Shown piece after piece: positions 53,214 to 62,441 of a stretch of DNA of 64,000 nt (its first letter is position 1; each line of letters starts with the position of its first letter). Origin of the DNA: Acinetobacter tianfuensis (GTDB lineage Bacteria > Pseudomonadota > Gammaproteobacteria > Pseudomonadales > Moraxellaceae); the NCBI RefSeq assembly GCF_003611465.1, contig NZ_RAXV01000010.1, positions 1 through 64,000 on the forward strand. The letters run 5' to 3'. Both the position numbers and the translations under genes were made by a program. The notes under the pieces were generated by a model. That model was not told the DNA's origin, did not search any database, and worked only from the letters and a program-made list of their open reading frames with translations.

Positions 53214-53271
53214 GCATCACCGGTCGCAATTTCGAAAGGCTCAAAGAGTACTCGAAATTGACCGATGATGC
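53214..53271 (-). promoter_or_regulatory. Long hairpin between rpsQ and rplN
   Basis: About 20 base pairs with one G-U pair and a two-base bulge: outer GCATCA/TGATGC, then CGGTC/GACCG, then AATTTCGA/TCGAAATT, around a loop of 16 bases. No T run follows. It lies where the spc operon begins in E. coli and may be a processing site, an attenuator or a protein-binding leader. Confidence 0.65.
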
Positions 53272-53285
53272 AACAAGAACGTTAA

Positions 53286-53543
53286 TTACTCAGCTGCAGC
53301 TTCAATAACTGAAACTAAAGTCCAAGACTTAGTTTTAGACATTGGGCGGCATTCTTTGATTGTTACAACATCGCCAAGTTTAGCTGTGTTGTTTTCATCA
53401 TGAGCATGTAATTTTGTTGAACGGCGGATTAATTTGCCATACAACGGGTGTTGAACGCGGCGCTCAATAAGAACAACGATAGACTTATCCATCTTGTCGC
53501 TTACTACTTTGCCTGTTAACGTGCGAACTGTTTGCTCACTCAT
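53286..53543 (-). CDS. rpsQ: 30S ribosomal protein S17
   Basis: A primary 16S rRNA binder of the 30S body. The 85-residue OB-fold protein has [30 protein letters not shown] and [18 protein letters not shown]. Its start overlaps the rpmC stop by four bases (ATGA), so translation is probably coupled. It ends the S10 group. Confidence 0.98.
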   Translation of the reverse strand: MSEQTVRTLTGKVVSDKMDKSIVVLIERRVQHPLYGKLIRRSTKLHAHDENNTAKLGDVVTIKECRPMSKTKSWTLVSVIEAAAE

Positions 53544-53737
53544 TGTCCGTTCCCCTGTTTTTCGGTAAGGAGGGTCTTGATACGAGCAATAGTCTTGCGA
53601 GTAAGCGCAACTTCATGCGATTTACCCAATTGACCAGTTGCTTTTGCCATACGAAGACGGAATTGGTTTAGCTGTTGCTCATCAAGCAAAGCTGTCAACT
53701 CTTCTACCGACTTTTCACGTAGATCTTTAGTTTTCAT
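53540..53737 (-). CDS. rpmC: 50S ribosomal protein L29
   Basis: A 65-residue two-helix protein near the peptide exit tunnel, part of the trigger-factor docking site with L23. The sequence [37 protein letters not shown] is typical. It overlaps rplP by one base and rpsQ by four. Confidence 0.98.
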   Translation of the reverse strand: MKTKDLREKSVEELTALLDEQQLNQFRLRMAKATGQLGKSHEVALTRKTIARIKTLLTEKQGNGQ

Positions 53738-54150
53738 TACATCACCGTCCGAGTAACGATAGCGGTTTTGAACGGAAGTTTAGCAGCAGCAAGCTTAAAT
53801 GCTTCTGTAGCCAATTCTTCGTTAACACCATCAATTTCGTACAAGACTTTACCTGGTTTGATTTCGCAAACCCAGTATTCCACAGAACCTTTACCTTTAC
53901 CCATACGAACTTCTAATGGTTTTTCAGTAATTGGCTTGTCCGGGAAAACACGGATAAAGATCTTACCACCACGCTTAATACGACGGCTGATTGTACGACG
54001 CGCTGCTTCAATTTGACGCGCTGTCATGCGACCGCGTTCAACTGATTTAAGAGCGATTGTACCGAAAGATACTTTGCTGCCACGGTGCGCAAGACCAGTG
54101 TTACGGCCTTTTTGCACTTTACGGAATTTAGTACGTTTTGGTTGCAACAT
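53737..54150 (-). CDS. rplP: 50S ribosomal protein L16
   Basis: Organises the A-site tRNA region of the 50S. The 137-residue protein starts [24 protein letters not shown] and has the conserved [35 protein letters not shown]. The GR motif region includes the arginine hydroxylated by RoxA in some species. It is 3 bases after rpsC. Confidence 0.98.
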   Translation of the reverse strand: MLQPKRTKFRKVQKGRNTGLAHRGSKVSFGTIALKSVERGRMTARQIEAARRTISRRIKRGGKIFIRVFPDKPITEKPLEVRMGKGKGSVEYWVCEIKPGKVLYEIDGVNEELATEAFKLAAAKLPFKTAIVTRTVM

Positions 54151-54153
54151 GGA

Positions 54154-54906
54154 TTATTCTCCTTTTTCAGCAGAACGATCATTGCGACGACCACGACGCT
54201 CTTGACCTTCACCACGACCACGGCCACGTTTAGCTGGACGTTCTTCAGCTGGAGCTGGGTTCATGACTTGTTTCATGCCGCCCAAGATCTCACCGCGGAA
54301 GATCCATACTTTAACGCCGATCGTACCGTAAGTAGTTTCAGCACGCATAGTAGCATAGTCGATGTCTGCACGAAGAGTATGCAAAGGCACACGGCCTTCA
54401 CGGTACCATTCAGTACGCGCGATTTCTGCACCGCCTAGACGGCCTGAAACCTCAACTTTGATACCTTTAGCGCCAGCACGCATAGAGTTCTGTACCGCAC
54501 GCTTCATAGCGCGGCGGAACATAACGCGTTTTTCTAATTGAGAAGCAATAGCTTCAGCAACTAGGCGAGCGTCTAAGTCTGGGCGATCAATTTCGTTGAT
54601 GCTTACTTGCGCAGGAACACCCATAATGGCTGTTAATTCGCGTTGTAGTTTCTCAATGTCTTCGCCTTTTTTACCGATAACGATACCAGGACGAGCAGTG
54701 CTAATTGTAATTTTAGCAGCGCCTGTAGGACGTTCGATAAGAATATTGCTGATCATTGCGTTCTTAAGTTTTTTAGTTAAAAACTCGCGAACTTGCAAAT
54801 CTTTAAGCAAGTATTCAGCGTATTGTTTCGGATTCGCATACCAGTTAGCGTTATGACGTTTCACAACACCTAGGCGGATACCGATTGGATGAACCTTCTG
54901 ACCCAT
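54154..54906 (-). CDS. rpsC: 30S ribosomal protein S3
   Basis: Forms part of the mRNA entry channel and helicase activity. A KH domain ([20 protein letters not shown]) and the C-terminal S3 domain ([31 protein letters not shown]) are present. The 250-residue length includes an RG- and E-rich tail ([20 protein letters not shown]) beyond E. coli S3. It is one base after rplV. Confidence 0.98.
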   Translation of the reverse strand: MGQKVHPIGIRLGVVKRHNANWYANPKQYAEYLLKDLQVREFLTKKLKNAMISNILIERPTGAAKITISTARPGIVIGKKGEDIEKLQRELTAIMGVPAQVSINEIDRPDLDARLVAEAIASQLEKRVMFRRAMKRAVQNSMRAGAKGIKVEVSGRLGGAEIARTEWYREGRVPLHTLRADIDYATMRAETTYGTIGVKVWIFRGEILGGMKQVMNPAPAEERPAKRGRGRGEGQERRGRRNDRSAEKGE

Positions 54907-54907
54907 A

Positions 54908-55237
54908 TCAAACCCCTACCTTAACGGTGATGTGACAAGTACGCTTAGTAATACGATCTGCACGGCCTTTAGCACGCGGCAAAATACGCTTAAGGCTAGT
55001 GCCTTCATCAACGTAGATCGTAGAAACTTTAAGATCGTCCACATCTAAACTGTTATTGTGTTCAGCGTTTGCAATCGCAGACTCTAATGCTTTCTTAACA
55101 ATAACTGCAGCTTTTTTGTTGCTGAAAGTTAAAATGTTAAGCGCATGCGCAACAGATTTGCCGCGGATAAGGTCTGCAACCAAACGAACTTTTTGTGCCG
55201 AGATAGCGGCACCGCGTAATTTAGCAGTTACTTCCAT
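54908..55237 (-). CDS. rplV: 50S ribosomal protein L22
   Basis: Lines the polypeptide exit tunnel with its extended beta-hairpin loop ([20 protein letters not shown]), a site of macrolide resistance mutations. Two ATGs are adjacent; the second (55237) has the better distance to the AGG site and gives the known MEVTAKLRG start, 109 residues. It is 11 bases after rpsS. Confidence 0.97.
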   Translation of the reverse strand: MEVTAKLRGAAISAQKVRLVADLIRGKSVAHALNILTFSNKKAAVIVKKALESAIANAEHNNSLDVDDLKVSTIYVDEGTSLKRILPRAKGRADRITKRTCHITVKVGV

Positions 55238-55248
55238 CATAGCACCTA

Positions 55249-55524
55249 TTAACGTTTAGACTTCTTGTCAACACCGTGACCACGATAGGTACGAGTTGGC
55301 GCGAATTCACCTAATTTATGACCAACCATATGTTCAGATACGATTACTGGAACATGGTTACGGCCATTGTGTACAGAAATTGTTAGACCAACAAAATCCG
55401 GTAAGATCATCGAACGACGCGACCAAGTTTTGATCGGCTTACGGTTATTAGCCGCGATAGCCGCTTCAACCTTAGCGAACAAGTGCGCATCGACGAATGG
55501 GCCTTTTTTCAGAGAACGAGGCAT
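55249..55524 (-). CDS. rpsS: 30S ribosomal protein S19
   Basis: Forms a complex with S13 in the 30S head. The 91-residue protein has [16 protein letters not shown] and the C-terminal [23 protein letters not shown]. It is 19 bases after rplB. Confidence 0.98.
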   Translation of the reverse strand: MPRSLKKGPFVDAHLFAKVEAAIAANNRKPIKTWSRRSMILPDFVGLTISVHNGRNHVPVIVSEHMVGHKLGEFAPTRTYRGHGVDKKSKR

Positions 55525-55543
55525 TGTCAGATTCCTTTACTTG

Positions 55544-56368
55544 TTACTTAACGCGACGGTCGCGAATGATCATCTTAGTCGTACGCTTATTGGTACGTGT
55601 TTTGTACCCTTTAGCTTTTTGACCCCATGGGCTTACAGGTTGAATACCTTTGTTACGACCTTCACCACCACCGTGCGGGTGATCTACCGGGTTCATCGCC
55701 ATACCGCGAACAGTAGGACGAACGCCGCGCCAGCGAGCAGCACCAGCTTTACCAAGTGAACGAAGGTTGCTTTCTGAGTTAGATACTTCACCTAACACAG
55801 CGCGGCATTCAACGTGTACTTTACGCATTTCGCCTGAACGTAGACGAATGATTGCGTAAGAACCGTCACGACCCAACAACTGAGCTGAAGTACCAGCAGA
55901 ACGCACTAATTGAGCGCCTTTACCGATTTTCAATTCGATGTTGTGAAGAGTAGAACCGATTGGCATATTGCGAAGCGGCAAGCAGTTACCTGGACGGATT
56001 GGAGCATCGTTACCAGATTGTACTTTATCGCCAGCGCGAAGGCCTTTAGGAGCAATGATATAGCGACGCTCACCGTCTGCATAAAGCACAAGTGCAATAT
56101 GAGAAGTACGGTTAGGATCGTATTCAATACGTTCTACAGTTGCAGGAATGCCATCTTTGTTGCGTTTGAAGTCAACTAGACGGTAGTGCTGCTTATGACC
56201 GCCACCAACGTGACGTGTAGTAATGTGACCATTGTTGTTACGGCCGCCAGTACGTTTTTTAGCTTCAACCAACGGAGCGTATGGAGCGCCTTTGTGAAGG
56301 TGATCATGAACCACTTTCTCTACAAAGCGACGTCCTGGAGACGTTGGCTTACATTTTTGAATCGGCAT
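55544..56368 (-). CDS. rplB: 50S ribosomal protein L2
   Basis: Needed for subunit association and near the peptidyl-transferase centre. The 274-residue protein has the C-terminal essential motif [23 protein letters not shown] with its conserved His, and the [23 protein letters not shown] block near the N-terminus. It follows rplW by 11 bases. Confidence 0.98.
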   Translation of the reverse strand: MPIQKCKPTSPGRRFVEKVVHDHLHKGAPYAPLVEAKKRTGGRNNNGHITTRHVGGGHKQHYRLVDFKRNKDGIPATVERIEYDPNRTSHIALVLYADGERRYIIAPKGLRAGDKVQSGNDAPIRPGNCLPLRNMPIGSTLHNIELKIGKGAQLVRSAGTSAQLLGRDGSYAIIRLRSGEMRKVHVECRAVLGEVSNSESNLRSLGKAGAARWRGVRPTVRGMAMNPVDHPHGGGEGRNKGIQPVSPWGQKAKGYKTRTNKRTTKMIIRDRRVK

Positions 56369-56379
56369 AATTTTCGTCC

Positions 56380-56700
56380 TTATTCCGCTGCGTTTTCAGC
56401 GGTATCGCCCAAGTCAGCCATTTCAACATCTTGGCCAGCTTTCAGGGTGACGTATGCTTTTTTAACATCAGAACGGCGTCCTAATGTTTTACCAAAGCGT
56501 TTTGTTTTACCTTTAGTGATCGTAGTGTTAACTTTAACAACTTGAACACCAAACAGTTGCTCAACAGCTTTTTTGATTTCAAGTTTGTTTGCATCTAGTG
56601 CAACTTTGAACACTTGAACACCAGCAGTTTCGCCTAAAACTTGTGCTTTTTCTGAGAAAACAGGTCCTTTGAGGACTTGATATAAACGTTCGTTGTTCAT
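56380..56700 (-). CDS. rplW: 50S ribosomal protein L23
   Basis: Docks trigger factor and SRP at the tunnel exit. The 106-residue protein has [16 protein letters not shown] and the [37 protein letters not shown] block. It overlaps the rplD stop by four bases. Confidence 0.98.
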   Translation of the reverse strand: MNNERLYQVLKGPVFSEKAQVLGETAGVQVFKVALDANKLEIKKAVEQLFGVQVVKVNTTITKGKTKRFGKTLGRRSDVKKAYVTLKAGQDVEMADLGDTAENAAE

Positions 56701-57299
56701 CCGAGTTCTACCTCAATTTTCTTAGCAGCAGCTACAGACATAACAACTTTATCAAACGCGATCAAGCTAACAGGATCGATTGCAGCAGCATCAACCACAT
56801 CTACGTGCGGAAGGTTGCGAGCAGCAAGATACAAGTTTTCATCAACAGCATCTGTAACGATCAACGCACGAGTTGCGTTTAAGTCGTTAAGCTTAGCAAG
56901 CAAGTCTTTAGTTTTTGGAGCAGCTACAGCAAACTCTTCAACCAATACAAGACGGTCTTGGCGAACAAGTTCAGCCAGGATACATTGCATTGCACCGCGG
57001 TACATTTTGCGGTTCACTTTTTGAGACCAGTCTTGTGGACGAGCAGCAAAAGTTTTACCGCCGCCAACCCAGATTGGGCTACGAATAGAACCAGCACGAG
57101 CGCGGCCAGTACCTTTTTGACGGAATGGCTTTTTGCCGCCGCCAGCAACGTCTGCGCGTGATTTTTGAGCTTTTGAACCTTGACGGCCGCCAGCTAAATA
57201 AGCTGTAACAACTTGGTGAACAAGAGCTTCGTTAAAGTCACGACCAAACGCAACTTCAGACAATTCAACAGCAGAGCCGGAAACAGTATTTAAATTCAC
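56697..57299 (-). CDS. rplD: 50S ribosomal protein L4
   Basis: Lines the exit tunnel and, in E. coli, also represses the S10 operon by binding its leader. The tunnel loop [29 protein letters not shown] is intact. Its 200 residues are full length. It follows rplC by 11 bases. Confidence 0.98.
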   Translation of the reverse strand: MNLNTVSGSAVELSEVAFGRDFNEALVHQVVTAYLAGGRQGSKAQKSRADVAGGGKKPFRQKGTGRARAGSIRSPIWVGGGKTFAARPQDWSQKVNRKMYRGAMQCILAELVRQDRLVLVEEFAVAAPKTKDLLAKLNDLNATRALIVTDAVDENLYLAARNLPHVDVVDAAAIDPVSLIAFDKVVMSVAAAKKIEVELG

Positions 57300-57310
57300 G
57301 TTATTTCCCC

Positions 57311-57949
57311 TCAGGCCTTGATAGTAGGACGAACAGTTACGTCGCCACCAGTAGCACCAGGAACCGCGCCTTTAACAACTAGAACTGAACGTTCTGTGTC
57401 GATAGCAACGATTTCAAGACCCTGTGTAGTTACGCGTTCAGCACCTAAATGGCCAGCCATTTTTTTGCCTTTGAATACGCGACCAGGAGTCTGGTTTTGA
57501 CCTGTAGAACCTAAAACACGGTGAGATACAGAGTTACCGTGAGTAGCGTCTTGAGTACGGAAGTTCCAGCGCTTAACACCGCCTTGGAAACCCTTACCTT
57601 TAGACGTACCAGTTACGTCAACGATTTGACCAACTGTGAACATGTCAACAGTTAGCGTAGCGCCAACTTCACGACCTTCAAGATCAGCTTCTGTAGCGCG
57701 GAATTCTTGAACTAGACGGCCAGCAGCAACACCCGCTTTCGCGAAGTGGCCTTTCTGAGCGTTAGTTACGCGAGATTCGCGACGTTCACCAGTAGTGATT
57801 TGAATTGCTTGATAACCATCAGTTTCAAGCGTTTTGATTTGAGTGATGCGGTTAGGATCAACCTCAATCACTGTAACAGGTACAGAAACACCAGCATCTG
57901 TAAAGATACGTGTCATACCGCACTTGCGACCGACTAAACCAATAGCCAT
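57311..57949 (-). CDS. rplC: 50S ribosomal protein L3
   Basis: An early assembly protein near the peptidyl-transferase centre. It has the central loop [32 protein letters not shown], whose Gln is the PrmB methylation site. Two ATGs are close: the one at 57949 is nine bases from a GAGG site and gives [16 protein letters not shown], 212 residues; the upstream one is too close. It lies 63 bases after rpsJ. Confidence 0.97.
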   Translation of the reverse strand: MAIGLVGRKCGMTRIFTDAGVSVPVTVIEVDPNRITQIKTLETDGYQAIQITTGERRESRVTNAQKGHFAKAGVAAGRLVQEFRATEADLEGREVGATLTVDMFTVGQIVDVTGTSKGKGFQGGVKRWNFRTQDATHGNSVSHRVLGSTGQNQTPGRVFKGKKMAGHLGAERVTTQGLEIVAIDTERSVLVVKGAVPGATGGDVTVRPTIKA

Positions 57950-58012
57950 GTGCATTAACCTCTAAAAAAGCGGCTTAATTAACTTTTATAATTCGTTAAT
58001 TAACCTAAAGCC

Positions 58013-58324
58013 TTAACCCAATGCGATCTGAACATCAACACCAGCTGCAAGATCCAACTTCATCAATGCATCTACAGTTTTGTCTGTAGGCTGAACGATG
58101 TCGATCAAACGTTTGTAAGTACGGATCTCGTATTGGTCACGAGCATCTTTGTTTACGTGCGGTGATGTTAAAACGTTAAAACGTTCAATGCGTGTAGGCA
58201 TTGGAATTGGACCGCAAACTTGCGCGCCAGTACGTTTTGCTGTTTCTACGATTTCTTGAGAAGATTGATCAATTAAACGGTGATCAAAAGACTTAAGACG
58301 GATACGAATTCTCTGGTTAGACAT
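58013..58324 (-). CDS. rpsJ: 30S ribosomal protein S10
   Basis: A 30S head protein that also pairs with NusB in antitermination. The 103-residue product starts [22 protein letters not shown]. The frame extends 12 codons upstream, but a GGAG site nine bases before 58324 and the conserved start settle it. It is the first gene of the block. Confidence 0.98.
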   Translation of the reverse strand: MSNQRIRIRLKSFDHRLIDQSSQEIVETAKRTGAQVCGPIPMPTRIERFNVLTSPHVNKDARDQYEIRTYKRLIDIVQPTDKTVDALMKLDLAAGVDVQIALG

Positions 58325-58492
58325 ACCAGTAAACTCCAAGCCAAAAATATAAAGAATCACTCTTGACGCATCTCACCCCACTAATAAAGGCAAGTGTCAA
58401 GAGCAGTGAGTTATCACTAAGGTCACGATCGATGCCGCGACTGTCACGATGTTAACTGCTTTACTCGCAGCCAACCCCCTTTCATTAAAGGG
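58325..58492 (-). promoter_or_regulatory. S10-operon leader
   Basis: The predicted mRNA leader of about 168 bases begins at a CCCTTT/AAAGGG hairpin (58477-58492), at the expected transcription start. Downstream lie a CTCTTGAC/GTCAAGAG stem (58370-58403) and a small AGTGA/TCACT hairpin (58405-58418). In E. coli a leader of similar length binds L4 to control the operon; equivalence here is inferred from position only. Confidence 0.55.
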
Positions 58493-58498
58493 TCGCTC

Positions 58499-58527
58499 AT
58501 TATAGCTACTGTTTAATGCATAAGCAA
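58499..58527 (-). promoter_or_regulatory. S10-operon promoter
   Basis: On the minus strand -35 TTGCTT and a perfect -10 TATAAT with a 17-base spacer, followed by GAGCGA at the start site. Confidence 0.75.
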
Positions 58528-58593
58528 ATCTAAAATGCCTTTTTATTGTGTTTTTCTATATATTTCGCATACAAGCCGCTTTCAACGCCAGCC

Positions 58594-59328
58594 TTATGCC
58601 GATCTTTGCAAAACATAGGCTATGGCCTGATTTAGCAATTGATTTCCTTCAATAAATTTATCCTTACTGGAGCATTTTAAAACGGATTGAGGCTGTACAT
58701 ATTGACCTGAGAATATTGCAGCATCTTCATCATTTGCTAAAAACAGCTTTAAAGCATCCTGTGTAATTTCAGGATGAAATTGAAAGCATAGGACATGATT
58801 GCCAATTTGATACATTTGATTGCGGCAAACCTGATTTTCCGCTAAATGCACAGCGCCTTTCGGAATATCAAAAGTTTCGCTATGCCACTGCATAACCTGA
58901 AACTCCGCAGGAAAATCAAAACTCCCCTCAGGCACATGATTCAATTTCCGCACATTATGCCAGCCGCGCTCTTGAAATGGGCTTCGGCTGACTGCAGCGC
59001 CAAGCGCATTTGCGACCAGCTGTCCGCCAAGACAGATGCCAATCACTGGTTTCCCCATAGCCAAGTAACGGCGTATCCAGCGTTTTTCAATTTTCAGCCA
59101 AGGGTAGTTCGCCTCATCATTTACGCTCATCTCACCGCCCATAATAATCAGCAGATCCACTTCATCAACATGCGGCAAAGCATCTATATCCAAAGGCCGG
59201 TCTACAGGCAGCGCAAAAAACTCTGTTGCCGATACCTTCGCATCAAGGCTTTTTAAATAGTCGTAACAGCTTCCAAAACCTTCTCCAGCAATATGCTGAA
59301 AATAATGTACTTTCAACTGCGGCTTCAT
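58594..59328 (-). CDS. Glutamine amidotransferase, class I (GMP-synthase-like)
   Basis: A cytosolic enzyme with a class I glutaminase fold. The nucleophile Cys99 is in GICLGGQL, and the His and Glu of the triad are in CFQFHPEIT. LLIIMGGEMSVND near residue 60 is the oxyanion region. No synthetase domain is attached, so it probably acts with a partner or on gamma-glutamyl compounds, like YfeJ. It is divergent from the metC-like gene. Confidence 0.92.
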   Translation of the reverse strand: MKPQLKVHYFQHIAGEGFGSCYDYLKSLDAKVSATEFFALPVDRPLDIDALPHVDEVDLLIIMGGEMSVNDEANYPWLKIEKRWIRRYLAMGKPVIGICLGGQLVANALGAAVSRSPFQERGWHNVRKLNHVPEGSFDFPAEFQVMQWHSETFDIPKGAVHLAENQVCRNQMYQIGNHVLCFQFHPEITQDALKLFLANDEDAAIFSGQYVQPQSVLKCSSKDKFIEGNQLLNQAIAYVLQRSA

Positions 59329-59490
59329 GCGCGCTCCTATTGTTGTTTCTTTATATAGCGTGTTTTTGCAAAAATGAAGCCAACTTCTGCCCTAGAGTAC
59401 TTCCAGTAAACAATTTGCACACATTGTGGTGTATTTTTCCCTAATCCCTTAATCTCAATTCAATATTTGACCCTATTTTAGAGCTTAACC

Positions 59491-60693
59491 GTGAAACGAA
59501 ATACGCAAACCCAACTCATTCATGCACCACGAAAAGCGCCGCAATATATAGAAACGGTTCAGCCTCCCCTATTTCGTGCATCTACAATCATTTTTAAACA
59601 TACCGATGCCCTATTTAATCGCCATTGGACAGATGAGTATGACTACAGCTATGGCACTCACGGCACGCCGACTACATTTACTTTAGGCGACAGCATCGCG
59701 CAGATTGAAGGCGGCCAATATGCCTTGCTTGCCCCTAGCGGACTGTCTGCTATCAATTTGGTAAATTCATGCTTTTTAAGCCATGGTGATGAAGTTTGGG
59801 TTGCAGATAATATTTACGGTCCAAACATGGAGCATTTGCGCAATTTAGAAACACGCTATGGCATTCAAGTCAAAGTTTACAGCCCAATTGATGCTGCTAC
59901 TTTTATTCCCTCTGAAAAAGCGAAACTGATCTGGCTGGAAGCAGCAGGCTCCGTTACTTTAGAATTCCCGGATTTAACTGCGCTGGTCAAAAAAGCCCAA
60001 GCGCACAATATACTGACAGCACTGGATAATACTTGGGGGGCGGGACTGGCATTTAATGCCTTTGACTTTGGCGCTGAACATTTAAGTGTCGACATGACCG
60101 TACATGCGCTGACCAAATATCCAAGCGGCGGCGGCGACATTTTAATGGGTTCTGTCGTGACGCGTGATCAAAAACTGCATCATCAGTTGTTCCGCATGCA
60201 TGCCATTCAAGGCATTTCAATTTCGGGGGATGATACAGCTCAAATACAGCGCAGCCTGCCTTCTATGCAGCTGCGTTATGAGCATCAGTCTAAAAGCGCG
60301 CTGCAGCTGCTGGACTGGCTAAAGTTGCAGCCTGATTTCGTACAAGTTTTACATCCAGCCAATGCAGACTCTGCAGGTCATCGGTATTGGAAAGAAATTT
60401 GCACCGAAGGCCATAGCGCAGGCTTAGTCAGCGTTATTTTTAAGCCTGAATATACGCTGCAGGATATCCGCAATTTCTGTGATGCTCTGACGCTATTTAA
60501 ACTGGGCTTTAGCTGGGGCGGCCCTGTCAGTCTCGTGATGCTATATAACTTAAAAGATATGCGGGTGCTTGAACATACACATTTACAACAAGGTTTGCTG
60601 GTCCGTTTCTGCATAGGACTGGAACATGCTCAGGATTTAATTCAAGATATAGAAAATGCGTTACAACAAATGAAAAAACAGCAACTCGAATAA
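59491..60693 (+). CDS. metC: Cystathionine beta-lyase-type PLP enzyme, GTG start
   Basis: A PLP-dependent Cys/Met-metabolism enzyme that probably cleaves cystathionine to homocysteine, pyruvate and ammonia. The PLP lysine is Lys209 in [13 protein letters not shown], and Asp179 (ALDNTW) binds the pyridine nitrogen. The [11 protein letters not shown] stretch near residue 56 and [10 protein letters not shown] fit the MetC group. The start is GTG with a weak GAG site. It precedes the DUF853 gene by 14 bases. Gene symbol assigned by resemblance. Confidence 0.87.
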   Translation: MKRNTQTQLIHAPRKAPQYIETVQPPLFRASTIIFKHTDALFNRHWTDEYDYSYGTHGTPTTFTLGDSIAQIEGGQYALLAPSGLSAINLVNSCFLSHGDEVWVADNIYGPNMEHLRNLETRYGIQVKVYSPIDAATFIPSEKAKLIWLEAAGSVTLEFPDLTALVKKAQAHNILTALDNTWGAGLAFNAFDFGAEHLSVDMTVHALTKYPSGGGDILMGSVVTRDQKLHHQLFRMHAIQGISISGDDTAQIQRSLPSMQLRYEHQSKSALQLLDWLKLQPDFVQVLHPANADSAGHRYWKEICTEGHSAGLVSVIFKPEYTLQDIRNFCDALTLFKLGFSWGGPVSLVMLYNLKDMRVLEHTHLQQGLLVRFCIGLEHAQDLIQDIENALQQMKKQQLE

Positions 60694-60707
60694 TTACAGG
60701 ACAAGCC

Positions 60708-62291
60708 ATGGGCACACCAATTGTTATTGCGAAGAAAACCCAAGACACCACACAAGACGTGGTTTTACATTCTCAATTTGCCAACCGTCATGGCTTAATA
60801 GCTGGCGCGACAGGCACGGGTAAAACCGTGACCTTAAAAGTTTTAGCAGAAAGCTTTTCACGCATTGGTGTGCCAGTATTTTTAGCCGACGCCAAAGGGG
60901 ATGTTTCTAGCCTAGCCAAAGCTGGCGCAAGCAATGCTAAATTTGATGCGCGCATACAAAGTTTAAATATTGCTGCCGTACCTTTTGCCGCGTCTCCCGT
61001 GGTGTTTTGGGATTTATTTGGTGAACAAGGTCACCCGATTCGCACTACGATTTCTGAAATTGGTCCACTATTACTTGCCCGTATGCTCAAACTGAATGAC
61101 ACACAAGAAGGTGTGTTATCTGCCATCTTCCGTATTGCTGATGACCAAGGTTTATTGCTACTCGACTTTAAAGATCTCAAAGCGTTAATCAGCCATGTCA
61201 GCGAACATGCAGCCGAATTTAAAACCGAGTATGGCAATCTTTCACCCGCAAGTTTAGGGGCAATTCAGCGCAATCTACTGGCGCTGGCTGATCAGGGCGG
61301 AGACAAGTTTTTTGGCGAACCCGCCTTAGATATTATGGATTTCATTCAAACCGATGCCGAAGGTCGTGGCAACATCAATTTACTGGCTGCCGACAAGCTG
61401 ATGAACACGCCAAAACTGTATGCAACGTTCTTACTGTGGATGCTCTCTGAGTTATTTGAACGCCTACCAGAAGTTGGCGATATGGATAAGCCAAAAATGG
61501 TTTTCTTCTTTGATGAAGCACATTTGCTGTTTGATAATGCCAGTCCTGCACTACAGGAAAAAATTGAACAGGTGGTGCGCTTGATCCGCTCTAAAGGCGT
61601 CGGGATTTATTTTGTCACACAAAACCCACTCGATTTACCTGAAAGTGTTTTGGGACAACTGGGTAACCGCGTACAACACGCACTACGCGCCTTTACTCCA
61701 AAAGATCAAAAAGCAGTAAAAACTGCAGCCGATACTTTCCGCGCCAACCCTGAATTTAAAGTCGATCAAGCGATTACCGAACTGGGTGTCGGAGAGGCGC
61801 TTATCAGCTGCCTCGATGAGCAAGGTACACCGCAAATGGTCGAACGCGGCTGGATTATGCCGCCGCACTCAGCATTTGAGCCTATCAGTTTAGATGAACG
61901 TAAAACCCTCATGGCGCAAAGTATTGTTGCTGGCATTTATGATCAGGCAGCAGACCGCGAGAGCGCTTTTGAAATGCTGCAGCAAAAAGTGACAGACCGT
62001 AACCAGCAGGCCGCTCAAGCTGAACAAGATAAAGCTCAAGCCAAAGAACAGGAAGCCCGAGCCAAACAGCACGCCAAAGACCAAGCAGCTTTAGAAAAAC
62101 AGCAGGCACGTGAACAAGAGCGCATTGTCCGCGAACAGCAAAAAGAAGCTGAACGTGCAGCCAAACAGCGTGAAAAGCTGATTCAGGATACCGTTGGCAC
62201 CTTTGCCAAGAGTGCCGCACGCAGCCTTGGCGGTTCAACTGGACAGAAAATTGTCCGTGGACTCTTAGGTTCTCTCTTCGGCAAAAAATAA
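60708..62291 (+). CDS. HerA-like ATPase, DUF853 family (YjgR-like)
   Basis: A P-loop ATPase of the FtsK/HerA superfamily. Walker A is GATGTGKT (residues 33-40) and Walker B is [13 protein letters not shown], with an arginine-finger-like [18 protein letters not shown] nearby. A strongly charged coiled coil rich in Gln, Glu, Lys and Ala occupies about residues 415-500, followed by a Gly-rich basic tail. The function of DUF853 ATPases is unknown. No nuclease or SIR2 partner is next to it, so it is not a HerA defence pair. An AGGA site precedes the ATG. Confidence 0.9.
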   Translation: MGTPIVIAKKTQDTTQDVVLHSQFANRHGLIAGATGTGKTVTLKVLAESFSRIGVPVFLADAKGDVSSLAKAGASNAKFDARIQSLNIAAVPFAASPVVFWDLFGEQGHPIRTTISEIGPLLLARMLKLNDTQEGVLSAIFRIADDQGLLLLDFKDLKALISHVSEHAAEFKTEYGNLSPASLGAIQRNLLALADQGGDKFFGEPALDIMDFIQTDAEGRGNINLLAADKLMNTPKLYATFLLWMLSELFERLPEVGDMDKPKMVFFFDEAHLLFDNASPALQEKIEQVVRLIRSKGVGIYFVTQNPLDLPESVLGQLGNRVQHALRAFTPKDQKAVKTAADTFRANPEFKVDQAITELGVGEALISCLDEQGTPQMVERGWIMPPHSAFEPISLDERKTLMAQSIVAGIYDQAADRESAFEMLQQKVTDRNQQAAQAEQDKAQAKEQEARAKQHAKDQAALEKQQAREQERIVREQQKEAERAAKQREKLIQDTVGTFAKSAARSLGGSTGQKIVRGLLGSLFGKK

Positions 62292-62315
62292 TCTAAAAGC
62301 CCAATCAAAAAGTAC

Positions 62316-62352
62316 AAAATTATGGAATATTTTTATATTCCATAATTTTTTT
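62316..62352. terminator. AT-rich bidirectional hairpin terminator after the DUF853 gene
   Basis: Twelve-base perfect arms ATTATGGAATAT and ATATTCCATAAT around TTTT, extended by A and T runs, followed by more Ts on the plus strand. Confidence 0.8.
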
Positions 62353-62366
62353 ATGGTTTTTGCTAA

Positions 62367-62389
62367 AACATGTATTGCAAATATATTTT
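62367..62389. promoter_or_regulatory. Second NsrR-like box upstream of hmp
   Basis: Core ATGTATTGCAAATATAT (62370-62386), three mismatches from the nearby perfect palindrome. Its ATG lies 25 bases from that of the perfect box. It may be a secondary NsrR site. Confidence 0.5.
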
Positions 62390-62391
62390 TA

Positions 62392-62414
62392 AACATGTAT
62401 TTTAAATACATCTT
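62392..62414. promoter_or_regulatory. NsrR-like operator upstream of hmp
   Basis: Core ATGTATTTTAAATACAT, flanked by AAC and CTT, matches the NsrR pattern AAnATGnATTTnAAATnCATnTT. It ends about 28 bases before the hmp ATG and overlaps a possible -10 TATAAA at 62414-62419, well placed for repression. Confidence 0.8.
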
Positions 62415-62441
62415 ATAAATAACAGCCATGAGAGATCAGCT

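Noticed and set aside
60708..62291. HerA-type anti-phage defence pair
   Set aside because: No SIR2, nuclease or DUF4297 partner is adjacent, and the sequence is the housekeeping-like DUF853 form.
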